Origin: an uncultured Tateyamaria sp.
GTDB lineage: Bacteria > Pseudomonadota > Alphaproteobacteria > Rhodobacterales > Rhodobacteraceae
Assembly (NCBI RefSeq): GCF_947487805.1
Contig: NZ_CANKXW010000005.1
Coordinates: forward strand, 1-64,000
Length of the DNA stretch: 64,000 nucleotides
Direction: 5' to 3'
Shown here: in pieces, positions 1 to 7,478 of the stretch
Layout of the letters: each line of letters starts with the position of its first letter
Numbering within the stretch: position 1 is the stretch's first letter
Translations under genes and position numbers: made by a program
Notes under the pieces: model-generated
What the model was told of the DNA's origin: nothing
The model's database searches: none
The model's input: only the letters and a program-made list of their open reading frames with translations

Positions 1-74
1 TGAAACCATCGTCCAGATGGACCAAAGGCCGATCATGCACTAACAATCAAATTGGACCACTCAAGTGGGGCTGA

Positions 75-437
75 TCAATCTTCCCTGCCCCCCGTGGTGG
101 CAAGTTATCGGATATGACCTTGAGCGCAGCGATGAAGCGACTGAACGATACGGATTTGCGCGAGGAGGGCGAAGGTTTTGTTGATCGTGTCTCGGGTCGC
201 CCAGCCGTGCCACACGGCCTTAGAAGTACGTTCCGTGATTGGGTTGGAGAACGAACTGGCTTTCCAGGTGAACTTGCCGAGATGGCGCTGGCGCACAAGG
301 TCTCGAACGACGTGGAAGCCGCTTATCGTCGAGGCCAAATGACCGACAAGCGACGCCCAATGATGCAGGCATGGAGCGATTTCGCGAACGGTCTCGCCCC
401 AGCGGAAAAAGTATTGAGACTTTCGGGTTCCGTTTGA
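75..437 (+). pseudogene. 5'-truncated P4-type tyrosine integrase remnant
   Basis: This is the C-terminal catalytic part of a phage/P4-type site-specific recombinase. It contains the HGLRSTFRDW box (the H-x-x-R of the family), a later ALAH histidine, and AAYRRG carrying the likely nucleophile tyrosine. Integrase-like sequence (FPAPRGGKLSDMTLS) begins at 75, upstream of the first ATG at 114, directly after an in-frame TGA at 72-74. Nothing upstream in this frame resembles an integrase. About 120 codons remain of a family that is usually near 400, so the first catalytic arginine is missing and the gene is dead. It marks one edge of the AT-rich island that follows. Confidence 0.8.
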
Positions 438-452
438 TGCAACCAGTTGCAA
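437..452. repeat. Island palindrome copy 1 (TGCAAC-CA-GTTGCA)
   Basis: Inverted repeat of the TTGCAAC-NN-GTTGCAA family with one mismatch at the outer left base. It starts on the last base of the integrase stop codon and ends just before the ribosome binding site of the next gene. It could be an operator for that gene or part of an old recombination site. Confidence 0.65.
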
Positions 453-468
453 TTTTTTGGAGGTAGCA

Positions 469-1422
469 TTGGTCCGTATCAGAAAAAAATCGAAAGAGCT
501 GCTAAAGGGAGTGTACTTCGTTCGGGACATCGAATTGGCAGTTCGCAACCTTGTCGTAGATAGCTCAGACATGCTGCCCAGACGCTCTGGCAAGAGCAAG
601 ATCAAGTCAGATCGTTGGACGACAATAGATGGTATTTCCAAGTACCTACTAAGGTTGCTTCTCATGCCCAACCAGCTTGGGGCAAGGCAGCTAACAGGCC
701 CGAAGGGCAAGGCGTACTTATGGTTGGAGACAGAACTGTTTGGTTTCGGAGCCGACGGTTTGTTAGATGTGAGTGGTGAAGACCGCCCCACCTTGGAAGA
801 CATTCTATTCCTTGATGTGTTGCCGGATACCCCTGCAACACTGGATGACGATCCCGACGCTGATGATGCCTATGCTTATACATCCCGGGTAATGCAAAAA
901 TACATGCTTTGCGTTGATCCCGAGACATGGTCTGTTCGCAGGTCACCGTTATTCTCACTTAAAAACATGCAGGAATATGCAATCCAATCTGGGTTTCCGA
1001 CACGCATGGACTTCGAGTTACAGGATGCCAGACGAGCATGGATGCTCACAAAGGACTTTGCTGGAGCACAACTTGCAATGTCCTTTGAGTATGAGAAGAA
1101 ACCGAATGAGTTTCGCCGTCCAAGCGAGATCGCGCGACTTGTGGAGAAAGAACTCGGAAAGCTCTGTGTCAAACCGGGGAAAGCAAAGGAAGAGATCTTT
1201 GCTGAGGCATATTTGAATGCATTTCGTGGTTTGAGTGTGAGCGAGCAGCATCTGTTCACTCAGGCCAAAGCGCGGGAAATTAGTGTGCCCGGATTTTCAC
1301 CTTTCAATTCTAACAGCTCAACAGGCTTCGTGAAGGCTTGGTCGGCCTTCAAGGGTGCGCTCACCGACGACGAATTTGGTCGGCTGCCAAGCCCTGGACG
1401 CCCGAGAAACCCTCGGACCTGA
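469..1422 (+). CDS. Hypothetical island protein, about 317 aa
   Basis: I do not recognise this family. The product is soluble, with no signal peptide or membrane segment, and has a central acidic stretch (TLDDDPDADDAYAY). TTG at 469 is chosen because GGAGG sits five bases upstream. An in-frame TTG at 457 has no such site. Base composition is AT-rich like the rest of the island. It sits directly downstream of the integrase remnant, the usual place for cargo genes, and stands alone: the next gene starts 165 bp later. The intervening 1423-1587 is AT-rich with no gene or clear hairpin seen. Confidence 0.6.
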   Translation: MVRIRKKSKELLKGVYFVRDIELAVRNLVVDSSDMLPRRSGKSKIKSDRWTTIDGISKYLLRLLLMPNQLGARQLTGPKGKAYLWLETELFGFGADGLLDVSGEDRPTLEDILFLDVLPDTPATLDDDPDADDAYAYTSRVMQKYMLCVDPETWSVRRSPLFSLKNMQEYAIQSGFPTRMDFELQDARRAWMLTKDFAGAQLAMSFEYEKKPNEFRRPSEIARLVEKELGKLCVKPGKAKEEIFAEAYLNAFRGLSVSEQHLFTQAKAREISVPGFSPFNSNSSTGFVKAWSAFKGALTDDEFGRLPSPGRPRNPRT

Positions 1423-1587
1423 CCTCGACGTTCGAACGTATTGTGCGGCCTTGCTCGCGTCAGGGCACCTCTGAAATCTATTTTATTGTTTTTCAGATAC
1501 GAATTTTTCCGTTCAGTCAGTCCAATTAGCACCTCTCTGCACAAAGTCGCACTCATCCCGAGGCGACAAAGCAAGAGAGTGAAGACA

Positions 1588-2091
1588 ATGCTAGACTACC
1601 AAGACCTTGAAACTGAGCGAGCTCAGTGTCCGCAAGCCGCGCCAACATGTCATCAGATCCAATTAACGAGGCTCCTGGCGACGGGCCTGCCAAAGATCAA
1701 CCTTCCACGCGAATTGGTTGAGGCCGTAAAGGACCACATAACTCAAGAGTGGTTACCGACACTTTCTGTCCATGAGGATGCGGTGCTCAGAACTTTGCTT
1801 GCGCTCACCCTCGAACGGGACCGCAGAGACTGCGTAATCGACCTGGATCACCTTTGGCCCGTCGTCCAAGTTGTTTTGTCATCTGGCGTTATCAATCCGT
1901 TTGAAGCGGAAACGTATCACGGCGGGCCGCAAGAAAACCACGAAAGAGCTATGCACCAACTCGTTGCAAAGGGATTTGTGAATTTCACGATTTGCGATGA
2001 AGGCTGGATCTGTTCGATAAACTTTCTCTGGAACCCAGAGTTCCAAAGCGTTGGAGTGTTCGCTCCGGCAGGCCGCGACGAGACAGACTGA
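1588..2091 (+). CDS. Hypothetical island protein, 167 aa
   Basis: Unrecognised soluble protein. ATG at 1588 is preceded by a GAGAG purine run; the frame is open further upstream but without a convincing start signal. The C-terminal half is rich in aromatic and hydrophobic residues (DEGWICSINFLWNPEF), and the middle reads like a helical bundle. It is followed after 18 bases by the AlpA-like regulator gene, with the regulator's ribosome binding site in the gap, so the two are probably co-transcribed. No catalytic motif is visible and I assign no function. Confidence 0.55.
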   Translation: MLDYQDLETERAQCPQAAPTCHQIQLTRLLATGLPKINLPRELVEAVKDHITQEWLPTLSVHEDAVLRTLLALTLERDRRDCVIDLDHLWPVVQVVLSSGVINPFEAETYHGGPQENHERAMHQLVAKGFVNFTICDEGWICSINFLWNPEFQSVGVFAPAGRDETD

Positions 2092-2109
2092 TCACGCGAG
2101 GAGACTGTT

Positions 2110-2325
2110 ATGCGCCCCCCTACACTCAACCAGATTGCACGAACGCAAGACACACTTATGAGTGCACAACAATGTGCTGAACTGGCATCGGTCTCGATCG
2201 GTACTTGGTGGGCTTGGGCTCGGGAGATCGATGATTTCCCGAAGCCGCTAAGGCTCAGTTCTCGGTGTACCCGCTGGCACAGGACCGAAGTCAGAGATTG
2301 GCTGGAAAGCCGCCGCGCGGATTGA
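2110..2325 (+). CDS. AlpA/excisionase-like small HTH regulator
   Basis: A 71-aa protein with the layout of AlpA/MerR-like excisionase regulators: a helix-turn-helix in residues about 17-50 (MSAQQCAELASVSIGTWWAW), then PKPLRLSSRCTRWHRTEVRDWL, where AlpA proteins have a wing and a final helix ending in W-L-x-x-R. GAGGAGA at 2098-2104 sits five bases before the ATG and supports this start over the internal ATG at 2158. Such proteins regulate prophage or island genes and act as directionality factors. The nearest candidate targets are the palindromes at 2335 and 2421 and the reverse transcriptase gene downstream, but that link is inference. Confidence 0.75.
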   Translation: MRPPTLNQIARTQDTLMSAQQCAELASVSIGTWWAWAREIDDFPKPLRLSSRCTRWHRTEVRDWLESRRAD

Positions 2326-2334
2326 GGGCGCTCG

Positions 2335-2350
2335 TTGCAACTCGTTGCAA
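2335..2350. repeat. Island palindrome copy 2 (perfect)
   Basis: Perfect TTGCAAC-TC-GTTGCAA, 7-bp arms with a 2-bp centre. It is also part of a 10-bp direct repeat, CTCGTTGCAA occurring twice back to back at 2331-2350. It lies 10 bases after the AlpA-like stop codon and 112 bp before the reverse transcriptase start. Confidence 0.75.
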
Positions 2351-2420
2351 CTGAACGCCCGCAACATCCCGAACGCAGACAGAAAACGGCAGGTCCGAGC
2401 GAAGTTGCTTCCGGTCAACG

Positions 2421-2436
2421 TTGCAACTGGTTGCAC
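2421..2436. repeat. Island palindrome copy 3
   Basis: TTGCAAC-TG-GTTGCAC, one mismatch at the last base. It lies 26 bp upstream of the reverse transcriptase ATG at 2462, where a promoter or operator would be expected, and is 86 bp from copy 2. Confidence 0.7.
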
Positions 2437-2461
2437 GTCACCGACTGCCGCATAGAAAATA

Positions 2462-3802
2462 ATGAGAGACAACATGACATTACCCAAGAACTTCACGCGC
2501 CGCGTCGACAGATCGCATCGTTCCTATCTCAGAAGGTTGAAGCGCGTCGAGCAAGCTGCTCAAGCGTCGCGGAACCCCCGGCGATACATGCGAGAGTTTC
2601 TTAGCGCGCCTGAAGTCCATTTTAGTGCAGCGTCAAAGGCGTTGGGGCATCTTTCTGATCAGACCCGGGAAGGCGTTCTTTCGTTGGCACAGGAACTACA
2701 TCCATGGAACCAGCGTTCCCATCGTGTGGAGTACTTTCTGAAGCGCAAGCCAAATGGTGATTATCGCCCCATCTGTGACCTCCCACAGTACTTGGCCGCG
2801 CAGCACAAACTCATTAGCCATGCCATTCGTGCACAGATGCGACCGCATCCAAACTTATTCGGTGTCGCACCGCCTCTTTCTGATGAGTTTCGGCACACAA
2901 TGCCCGGCAACACCGGGCGTGAGGGAGCCATTGGGGCCATCCAGGACCTGTTGCGTTCCGGCTACTCGCACGTCGTCGAAGTTGATATCCGCGACTGCTT
3001 TCAAAGCTTTAATCCAAGGGCGCTATACGACCTTCCGCTTCCGGATGAGGTTATTCGCCGACTCTTAGACCTAAGAAATATTGAGTTCCTACTTCAGAAT
3101 ACTTCGCAGACCTCGCAACCTGGGAATACGTTAGGGCATCAGCAGGAGCAGCTGCTGGTACAGCGGGATAATATCGTGGGTATTCCTGTAGGTAACACTG
3201 ACGGCAACCCGAACGGACCGCGCGGCCTTTTGCAAGGTTCTCCGGTATCCAGCGTCATTCTCGCCTTTTTTCTCAATCAAGTTCTGTATGAGCTGGAAAT
3301 TGGTGATGAGGCCCAGTGCGTCGTATGCTTCGACAACATTGTCGTCGCTTCGCGCACAGAAGCTGGACTACGTCGGATGACACATGCCTTGGCTGTATGT
3401 CTGCGGCAGAGTTGTGCTGGCCCGTTCGAGCTGTCAGATCCCGTAGCCCCCGACCCGTGTGGCTTTCGGTATATGGGGTACATGATCGACAGCGATGGCA
3501 GTTCGATCCGAATAGATCCGGACAGACTGTCGAAACTTGAAGCCCGCTTGTCAGATCAGGAAAGTGGTCTGGACGGGCCGGTCAATCCTGTTCGCTCGCT
3601 CAAGTCTATTCGAGAATTTCAGGCGGGTTTCTCTGCCATCACAGACCCGAACGAGGAGCTTGGATACTTCGTCGACAATACTCTCTTCGGGTACGATGAT
3701 CGTCCGTCCTTACTGACCGACTTGGGAATGGCACTCTTCGCGCCACAAGATACGCCAGAGCGAGTTCACGTAAACAGTTTATTGAAGCTGTATGCTTCCT
3801 AG
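2462..3802 (+). CDS. Reverse transcriptase-like protein with a CFDN active-site box
   Basis: A 446-aa protein with an ordered set of RT blocks: KRKPNGDYRPICDLP (residues about 94-108), VVEVDIRDCFQSFNP with the first catalytic aspartate near D175, GLLQGSPVSS (255-264), then CVVCFDNIVVAS (286-297) and FRYMGYMIDSDG. The box that normally reads YxDD is CFDN: the tyrosine is Cys and the second aspartate is Asn. ATG 2462 or ATG 2474 could start it; GAGAG precedes the second. There is no endonuclease, maturase or protease domain, so it is neither a full group II intron protein nor a retroelement polyprotein. Standalone RTs in such islands are often anti-phage (Abi or DRT types), but this one cannot be typed by eye. 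The 145-aa gene follows 25 bases later. Confidence 0.8.
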   Translation: MRDNMTLPKNFTRRVDRSHRSYLRRLKRVEQAAQASRNPRRYMREFLSAPEVHFSAASKALGHLSDQTREGVLSLAQELHPWNQRSHRVEYFLKRKPNGDYRPICDLPQYLAAQHKLISHAIRAQMRPHPNLFGVAPPLSDEFRHTMPGNTGREGAIGAIQDLLRSGYSHVVEVDIRDCFQSFNPRALYDLPLPDEVIRRLLDLRNIEFLLQNTSQTSQPGNTLGHQQEQLLVQRDNIVGIPVGNTDGNPNGPRGLLQGSPVSSVILAFFLNQVLYELEIGDEAQCVVCFDNIVVASRTEAGLRRMTHALAVCLRQSCAGPFELSDPVAPDPCGFRYMGYMIDSDGSSIRIDPDRLSKLEARLSDQESGLDGPVNPVRSLKSIREFQAGFSAITDPNEELGYFVDNTLFGYDDRPSLLTDLGMALFAPQDTPERVHVNSLLKLYAS

Positions 3803-3827
3803 TTAAGGCTCTGATTTTAGGGCAGTT

Positions 3828-4265
3828 GTGGTAGCCTGCTGCATGGAACCTCAAACGCTATCTGCCATCATTTCCAAGCTTGATCCGGACGTGCCGCTTC
3901 ACAAAAAACTGGAAGATGCCCTCCGGATCGGGCCGCAGTACGGGAACGCAAAATACAAAAGCCAGAAACATCACTGGTTGACGTGGCTCGATTCTTACGA
4001 TGATCCTTCCTGCCCGCGGCGCATGTATAGTTCCCACACTGGTGCTGAGCTAATCTACAATCGCATAAATTGCCCGCCTATGGTGTTTTGGCTTGCTGAG
4101 GCCGTTGGCGTACCCGAGCCGAAGCTTGTCGACGCATTCCAAGCTTGTTTAGCGGTGCCTCGCAACTCAGCGACACGGTCGGCTGCCATTCGCAGACAAG
4201 TGCCTTGGACTACACTCGATCTTAAGATGCAGCGTCTTCGATGCGCGGTTCTTGGGAACAAGTAG
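3828..4265 (+). CDS. Hypothetical 145-aa protein downstream of the RT
   Basis: Small soluble protein of unknown family. GTG at 3828 has AGGG five bases upstream; an ATG at 3843 (MEPQTLSAIISKLDPD) is the alternative. The sequence is rich in basic and aromatic residues (KYKSQKHHWLTWLDSY) and carries a pattern of short helices. It follows the reverse transcriptase by 25 bases on the same strand, so co-expression is likely and a partner or accessory role is possible. Immediately after it begins the cluster of three palindromes at 4270-4417. Confidence 0.6.
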   Translation: MVACCMEPQTLSAIISKLDPDVPLHKKLEDALRIGPQYGNAKYKSQKHHWLTWLDSYDDPSCPRRMYSSHTGAELIYNRINCPPMVFWLAEAVGVPEPKLVDAFQACLAVPRNSATRSAAIRRQVPWTTLDLKMQRLRCAVLGNK

Positions 4266-4269
4266 TGAC

Positions 4270-4417
4270 TTGCAACTAGTTGCAGGGCTGCCGGTGACCC
4301 TTTGTGACCCTTTCTGAAGAAATGCAGGCTCAGAATTGCAACTCGTTGCAACGGATTGATGACGGGATGTGACGTGTTTTCACGAAAACTCAGGCCAAGG
4401 CTTGCAACTCGTTGCAA
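4270..4417. repeat. Three island palindromes at exact 66-bp spacing
   Basis: TTGCAAC-TA-GTTGCAG at 4270-4285, and perfect TTGCAAC-TC-GTTGCAA at 4336-4351 and 4402-4417. Start-to-start distances are 66 and 66. The two 50-bp spacers are diverged but share TGTGAC and CAGGC at near-equivalent positions, as expected for an old tandem duplication. The last copy is also a 10-bp direct repeat (TTGCAACTCG twice). The array fills the gap between the RT-associated gene and the methyltransferase. The following 4418-4646 has no gene that I can see and should contain the methyltransferase promoter. Confidence 0.75.
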
Positions 4418-4646
4418 CTCGGAACACTGAAACTGGGCGCACTCCTTAAGTGGCCCCTTTAACGGTTGCTGAAGGTCTCTGGTCAATCATCTACAGTGCG
4501 GATCGACTTGCGACGCTCCGCGGAAAACGTCGCCACTACACAACGCAGTTACAACTCTCTTTGGCGACGATCTAGCTGGCGAAAGCGGAAGATATAGCCT
4601 TTACCTAGGCGCTGCTTCGCAACATATTGGGAAAGGAGGTGTCGTC

Positions 4647-6104
4647 ATGCAGTCGAGCATTCAAAGTAAAGTTGAGGAAAAGCTACGACGCTACCAGAGC
4701 GGACTAGACTTGCGAGTACTCGACCTGTTTGCAGGCTGTGGTGGGATAAGCCTTGGTTTTGAGGCGGCTGGCTTCACAATCTCTGCGGCCGTCGAATTTG
4801 ATCCAATAGCCGCAGAGTCACATGCCGCAGCTTTTCACTCCGGCGAAAGCGAGCACGCAAAGGCCAGAGACATTACAAAGTTGGACGCGTCGGACTTGGT
4901 GGAAGACTTGGGTTTAGGCTCGGCTGACGAGGCATTCGACATCGTAGTAGGGGGACCGCCTTGCCAAGCATACGCTAGGGTGGGTCGAGCAAAGCTTAGA
5001 GAAGTGGCGGAACATCCTGAGGCCTTCAGGGTAGATCCCAGAGCTTCGCTTTTCTTGCGCTATCTTGCCTGGATCGAAGAGACAGCACCAATAGCAGTAA
5101 TGATGGAGAACGTACCTGACGTTCTGAACCATGCTGGTCACAACATCGCTGATGAGGTTTGCGAGGCGCTCGAAGCGATGGGATACGATTGCAAATATTC
5201 GTTGCTAAATGCAGCCCACTACGGTGTGCCGCAGATGCGGGACCGGGTATTTCTAATTGGCGTGCATCGCGTTGCAAATTCAGAGATTTGCTTCCCAGCC
5301 GCCTCCAACTACCACGATTTGCCAGTGGGATACGCGGGGACGAGAGCAGTAGCTCTGAAGCACGTAGACCAGAAAGGCGGCAGATGGGTTGCCCCAGATC
5401 TAGGCTCTAAAGACTTGCCGGGGCCAATTACTTCTGCAGACGCATTGTCCGACCTTAAGCCGATCACTTTGCACCTTGAAGGAAAATTGAAGCGAGGCGC
5501 TCGCCGCTTCACGGAAGGTCAGGGGTACCGAAGTAGGCCCAAGACTGACTACCAGAGACTAATGCGTTGTTGGGAGGGGCACGAGTCACCTGGAGAAGTA
5601 TTCGACCACGTAATTCGGTACCTTCCGAGAGATACAGAGATATTCCGACATATGCCGGAAGGTGGAGAGTACCCTGCAGCGCATGCTGTGGCAGTCGAGT
5701 TATTTGAAAAAGAAGCAGTTTTGCGCGGATTATCGAGGGACTCTGCCGATTGGGTTGAGCTCTACAAGAAAATGGTCCCTCCATATCCCGTTCACACCTT
5801 CCCGAACCGATGGGGCAAACTTCGCAAACGAGGGCCAGCAAGGACCTTGATGGCGCATCTAGGGAAAGACTGTTACTCGCACATCCACTACGATGATGAT
5901 CAAGCTCGGACTATATCGGTTCGAGAGGCTGCGCGTCTTCAAGGGTTTCCTGATGGTTTTCGGTTCTCGGGCACGATGAATCCAGCGTTCAGACAGATTG
6001 GCAATGCGGTCCCGCCGCTTCTTGCTCGAGCAGTAGCCGTTGAGATGAAGCGCTCAATCGATAGTTCTAAACTTGTCGGCACAACAGCGACTGCCGCAGA
6101 GTAA
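4647..6104 (+). CDS. DNA (cytosine-5-)-methyltransferase
   Basis: Transfers a methyl group from S-adenosylmethionine to C5 of cytosine in a specific DNA site. The 485-aa protein shows the family motifs in order: motif I VLDLFAGCGGISLGF (24-38), motif IV GGPPCQ with nucleophile C106, motif VI ENV (154-156), motif VIII QMRDR (196-200), a long variable target-recognition region (about 210-400), and motifs IX-X RTISVREAARLQGFP and RQIGNAVPP. AAGGAGGT six bases before ATG 4647 fixes the start. It is convergent with the nuclease gene, their stop codons abutting at 6104/6105, so the pair looks like a type II-style restriction-modification unit with genes tail to tail. Confidence 0.92.
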   Translation: MQSSIQSKVEEKLRRYQSGLDLRVLDLFAGCGGISLGFEAAGFTISAAVEFDPIAAESHAAAFHSGESEHAKARDITKLDASDLVEDLGLGSADEAFDIVVGGPPCQAYARVGRAKLREVAEHPEAFRVDPRASLFLRYLAWIEETAPIAVMMENVPDVLNHAGHNIADEVCEALEAMGYDCKYSLLNAAHYGVPQMRDRVFLIGVHRVANSEICFPAASNYHDLPVGYAGTRAVALKHVDQKGGRWVAPDLGSKDLPGPITSADALSDLKPITLHLEGKLKRGARRFTEGQGYRSRPKTDYQRLMRCWEGHESPGEVFDHVIRYLPRDTEIFRHMPEGGEYPAAHAVAVELFEKEAVLRGLSRDSADWVELYKKMVPPYPVHTFPNRWGKLRKRGPARTLMAHLGKDCYSHIHYDDDQARTISVREAARLQGFPDGFRFSGTMNPAFRQIGNAVPPLLARAVAVEMKRSIDSSKLVGTTATAAE

Positions 6105-7232
6105 CTAAGCGTCCAAAATCCACTCAACATTAAATTCTGGTTCAAAAGCGAGTGTTGCCGATGCAATCGAAAAGCCGGTCGGTTCAACGCCGTCAGGCAG
6201 AGACGTAGACGCCAAAATTTCCTTTGCTGTATTTTGAAAATCGCTGAACAACCGAACCTTCGCACCATGCTCTGACAGCTCGTAGACACGAGCAATGCTG
6301 TAGCTACTGCTTTCTGCCGCAGCAATTAATTCGGAGTAAGAGACATGAAACTTTCTTGAAAACGGTCCGTTTGTTGATTTCGCGTCTAGTTGCACAAGTT
6401 GACCTGGACGCTCGAAAGTAAAATCGTACGGAGCCGCCGCGTCACGACGGGCAACCCAATCCAAGTCTTTTATGTGACCGGCATCCTCTTGGGATCGAAG
6501 CCAGCCATACAGTATTTTCTCGCCGTCGCTGCCAATCTCTGAGGCCCGCTCGCGCGCTTCAGCGAGCTCCACAGGCGTTAACTTTGGTCCACCGCGCCTA
6601 CGACGTAGGATATTTGAAGCAGCGCCTCCATGAATTGCTTCTTCAATAGCACTCTGGACATTTTCCGGTTTGTCTTCTTCCAAGATCGAAGAAAGGGGAT
6701 GATCGTTCTCCAGATTAACTTGATTCAGTAACGCATGCAGAGCATCGCGGGTGACTGCCGCCATTGACTGTCTGCCTTGGCCGATGAGTGGTTCCAGTAC
6801 GCTGTGGACTGCGGCATCTTCAACGGAGGACACAAATGTTAGGTCGATCTCCGACGGTTTTGGCCAGCCCCGAAAAACCATTAGAGCTAGATCATCTGGC
6901 TTGAGATCATGGAAGCGATTTGGAATGCTTGGATCATCGGGCAGCGTCTGGCCATTCAGCCGCCAATTCTTAGCGTTGTTGTTAAGAATTGGTCGCGTTG
7001 GGATTGGAGGGGTAAAAGCAGGGGCCCCGCCAGGACCATAGACTGTCAACAGAACGTCCATTCTTGCTTGTGGATTGTTGGCTAGGTCAGGGAAAAGCGA
7101 GTCGACCAAGACATCACGATTGAGGTTTATGGCCTTTTGCCTACTTTCCCCAAAGGTCTTTTGTTGGAAATGCCAGTCAACAAATGTCAGGTCAGATTGA
7201 GTCAGTCGCTTGACTGCGATCCTCTCGGGCAT
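6105..7232 (-). CDS. DUF3883-like PD-(D/E)XK nuclease, probable restriction enzyme
   Basis: A 375-aa protein. Its C-terminal third resembles DUF3883/restriction-type nuclease domains: GEKILYGWL with E238, APYDF with D270, and QLDAKSTNG giving D283-x-K285, followed by FHVSYSELIAAAES. This is the order expected for a PD-(D/E)XK active site. The N-terminal two thirds have no recognised motif and may read the DNA site. AAGGAGA lies eight bases before the ATG. Placement opposite the cytosine methyltransferase with abutting stops suggests it cuts the unmethylated form of the methyltransferase site; that pairing is inferred from context. Confidence 0.7.
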   Translation of the reverse strand: MPERIAVKRLTQSDLTFVDWHFQQKTFGESRQKAINLNRDVLVDSLFPDLANNPQARMDVLLTVYGPGGAPAFTPPIPTRPILNNNAKNWRLNGQTLPDDPSIPNRFHDLKPDDLALMVFRGWPKPSEIDLTFVSSVEDAAVHSVLEPLIGQGRQSMAAVTRDALHALLNQVNLENDHPLSSILEEDKPENVQSAIEEAIHGGAASNILRRRRGGPKLTPVELAEARERASEIGSDGEKILYGWLRSQEDAGHIKDLDWVARRDAAAPYDFTFERPGQLVQLDAKSTNGPFSRKFHVSYSELIAAAESSSYSIARVYELSEHGAKVRLFSDFQNTAKEILASTSLPDGVEPTGFSIASATLAFEPEFNVEWILDA

Positions 7233-7250
7233 AACGACATTTCTCCTTAT

Positions 7251-7469
7251 GTGGATAGTAATAGAACCTGGAGGATTACGTGGGCACCCGAAGCTTACCC
7301 CCTTAATCCGAAGACCAGAGAGCCCATCTCTCAGATAGGTTTACAAACAACGTGGTCTGTTTGGACAGAGCTAACAAGGCCAAACAAGATGGCTGTTGCG
7401 GCTTTGCCCGCAGGCCTTAGTGTAACGGTGAGGAATGACGCACGTTGGGCAACGGATCTTGAACTTTAG
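7251..7469 (+). CDS. Possible 72-aa protein of unknown function
   Basis: An open frame with protein-like composition (WAPEAYPLNPKTREPIS, QTTWSVWTELT) ends at TAG 7467-7469, nine bases before the GTG of the DGQHR gene, which is typical operon spacing. The start is unclear. GTG 7251 has no obvious ribosome binding site, while a good GGAGG at 7270-7274 is followed only by ATT or ACG codons in frame. It lies in the divergent gap between the nuclease and the DGQHR gene, so it could also be a leader or chance frame. Confidence 0.35.
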   Translation: MDSNRTWRITWAPEAYPLNPKTREPISQIGLQTTWSVWTELTRPNKMAVAALPAGLSVTVRNDARWATDLEL

Positions 7470-7478
7470 GATGAGACT

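Noticed and set aside
1-74. Upstream part of the P4 integrase
   Set aside because: The frame before the TGA at 72-74 shows no integrase-like residues; the similarity starts at about 75.
1954-1969. Possible seventh island palindrome (CACCAAC-TC-GTTGCAA)
   Set aside because: The left arm matches at only four of seven positions and it lies inside a coding region, unlike the other copies.
4270-4417. CRISPR-like array
   Set aside because: Only three units, 16-bp palindromic repeats and partly similar 50-bp spacers; no cas genes. It fits a tandem repeat or operator array better.
2462-4646. Diversity-generating retroelement or retron
   Set aside because: No template/variable repeat pair, no C-type lectin target gene, and no recognisable msr/msd structure adjacent to the RT could be seen.
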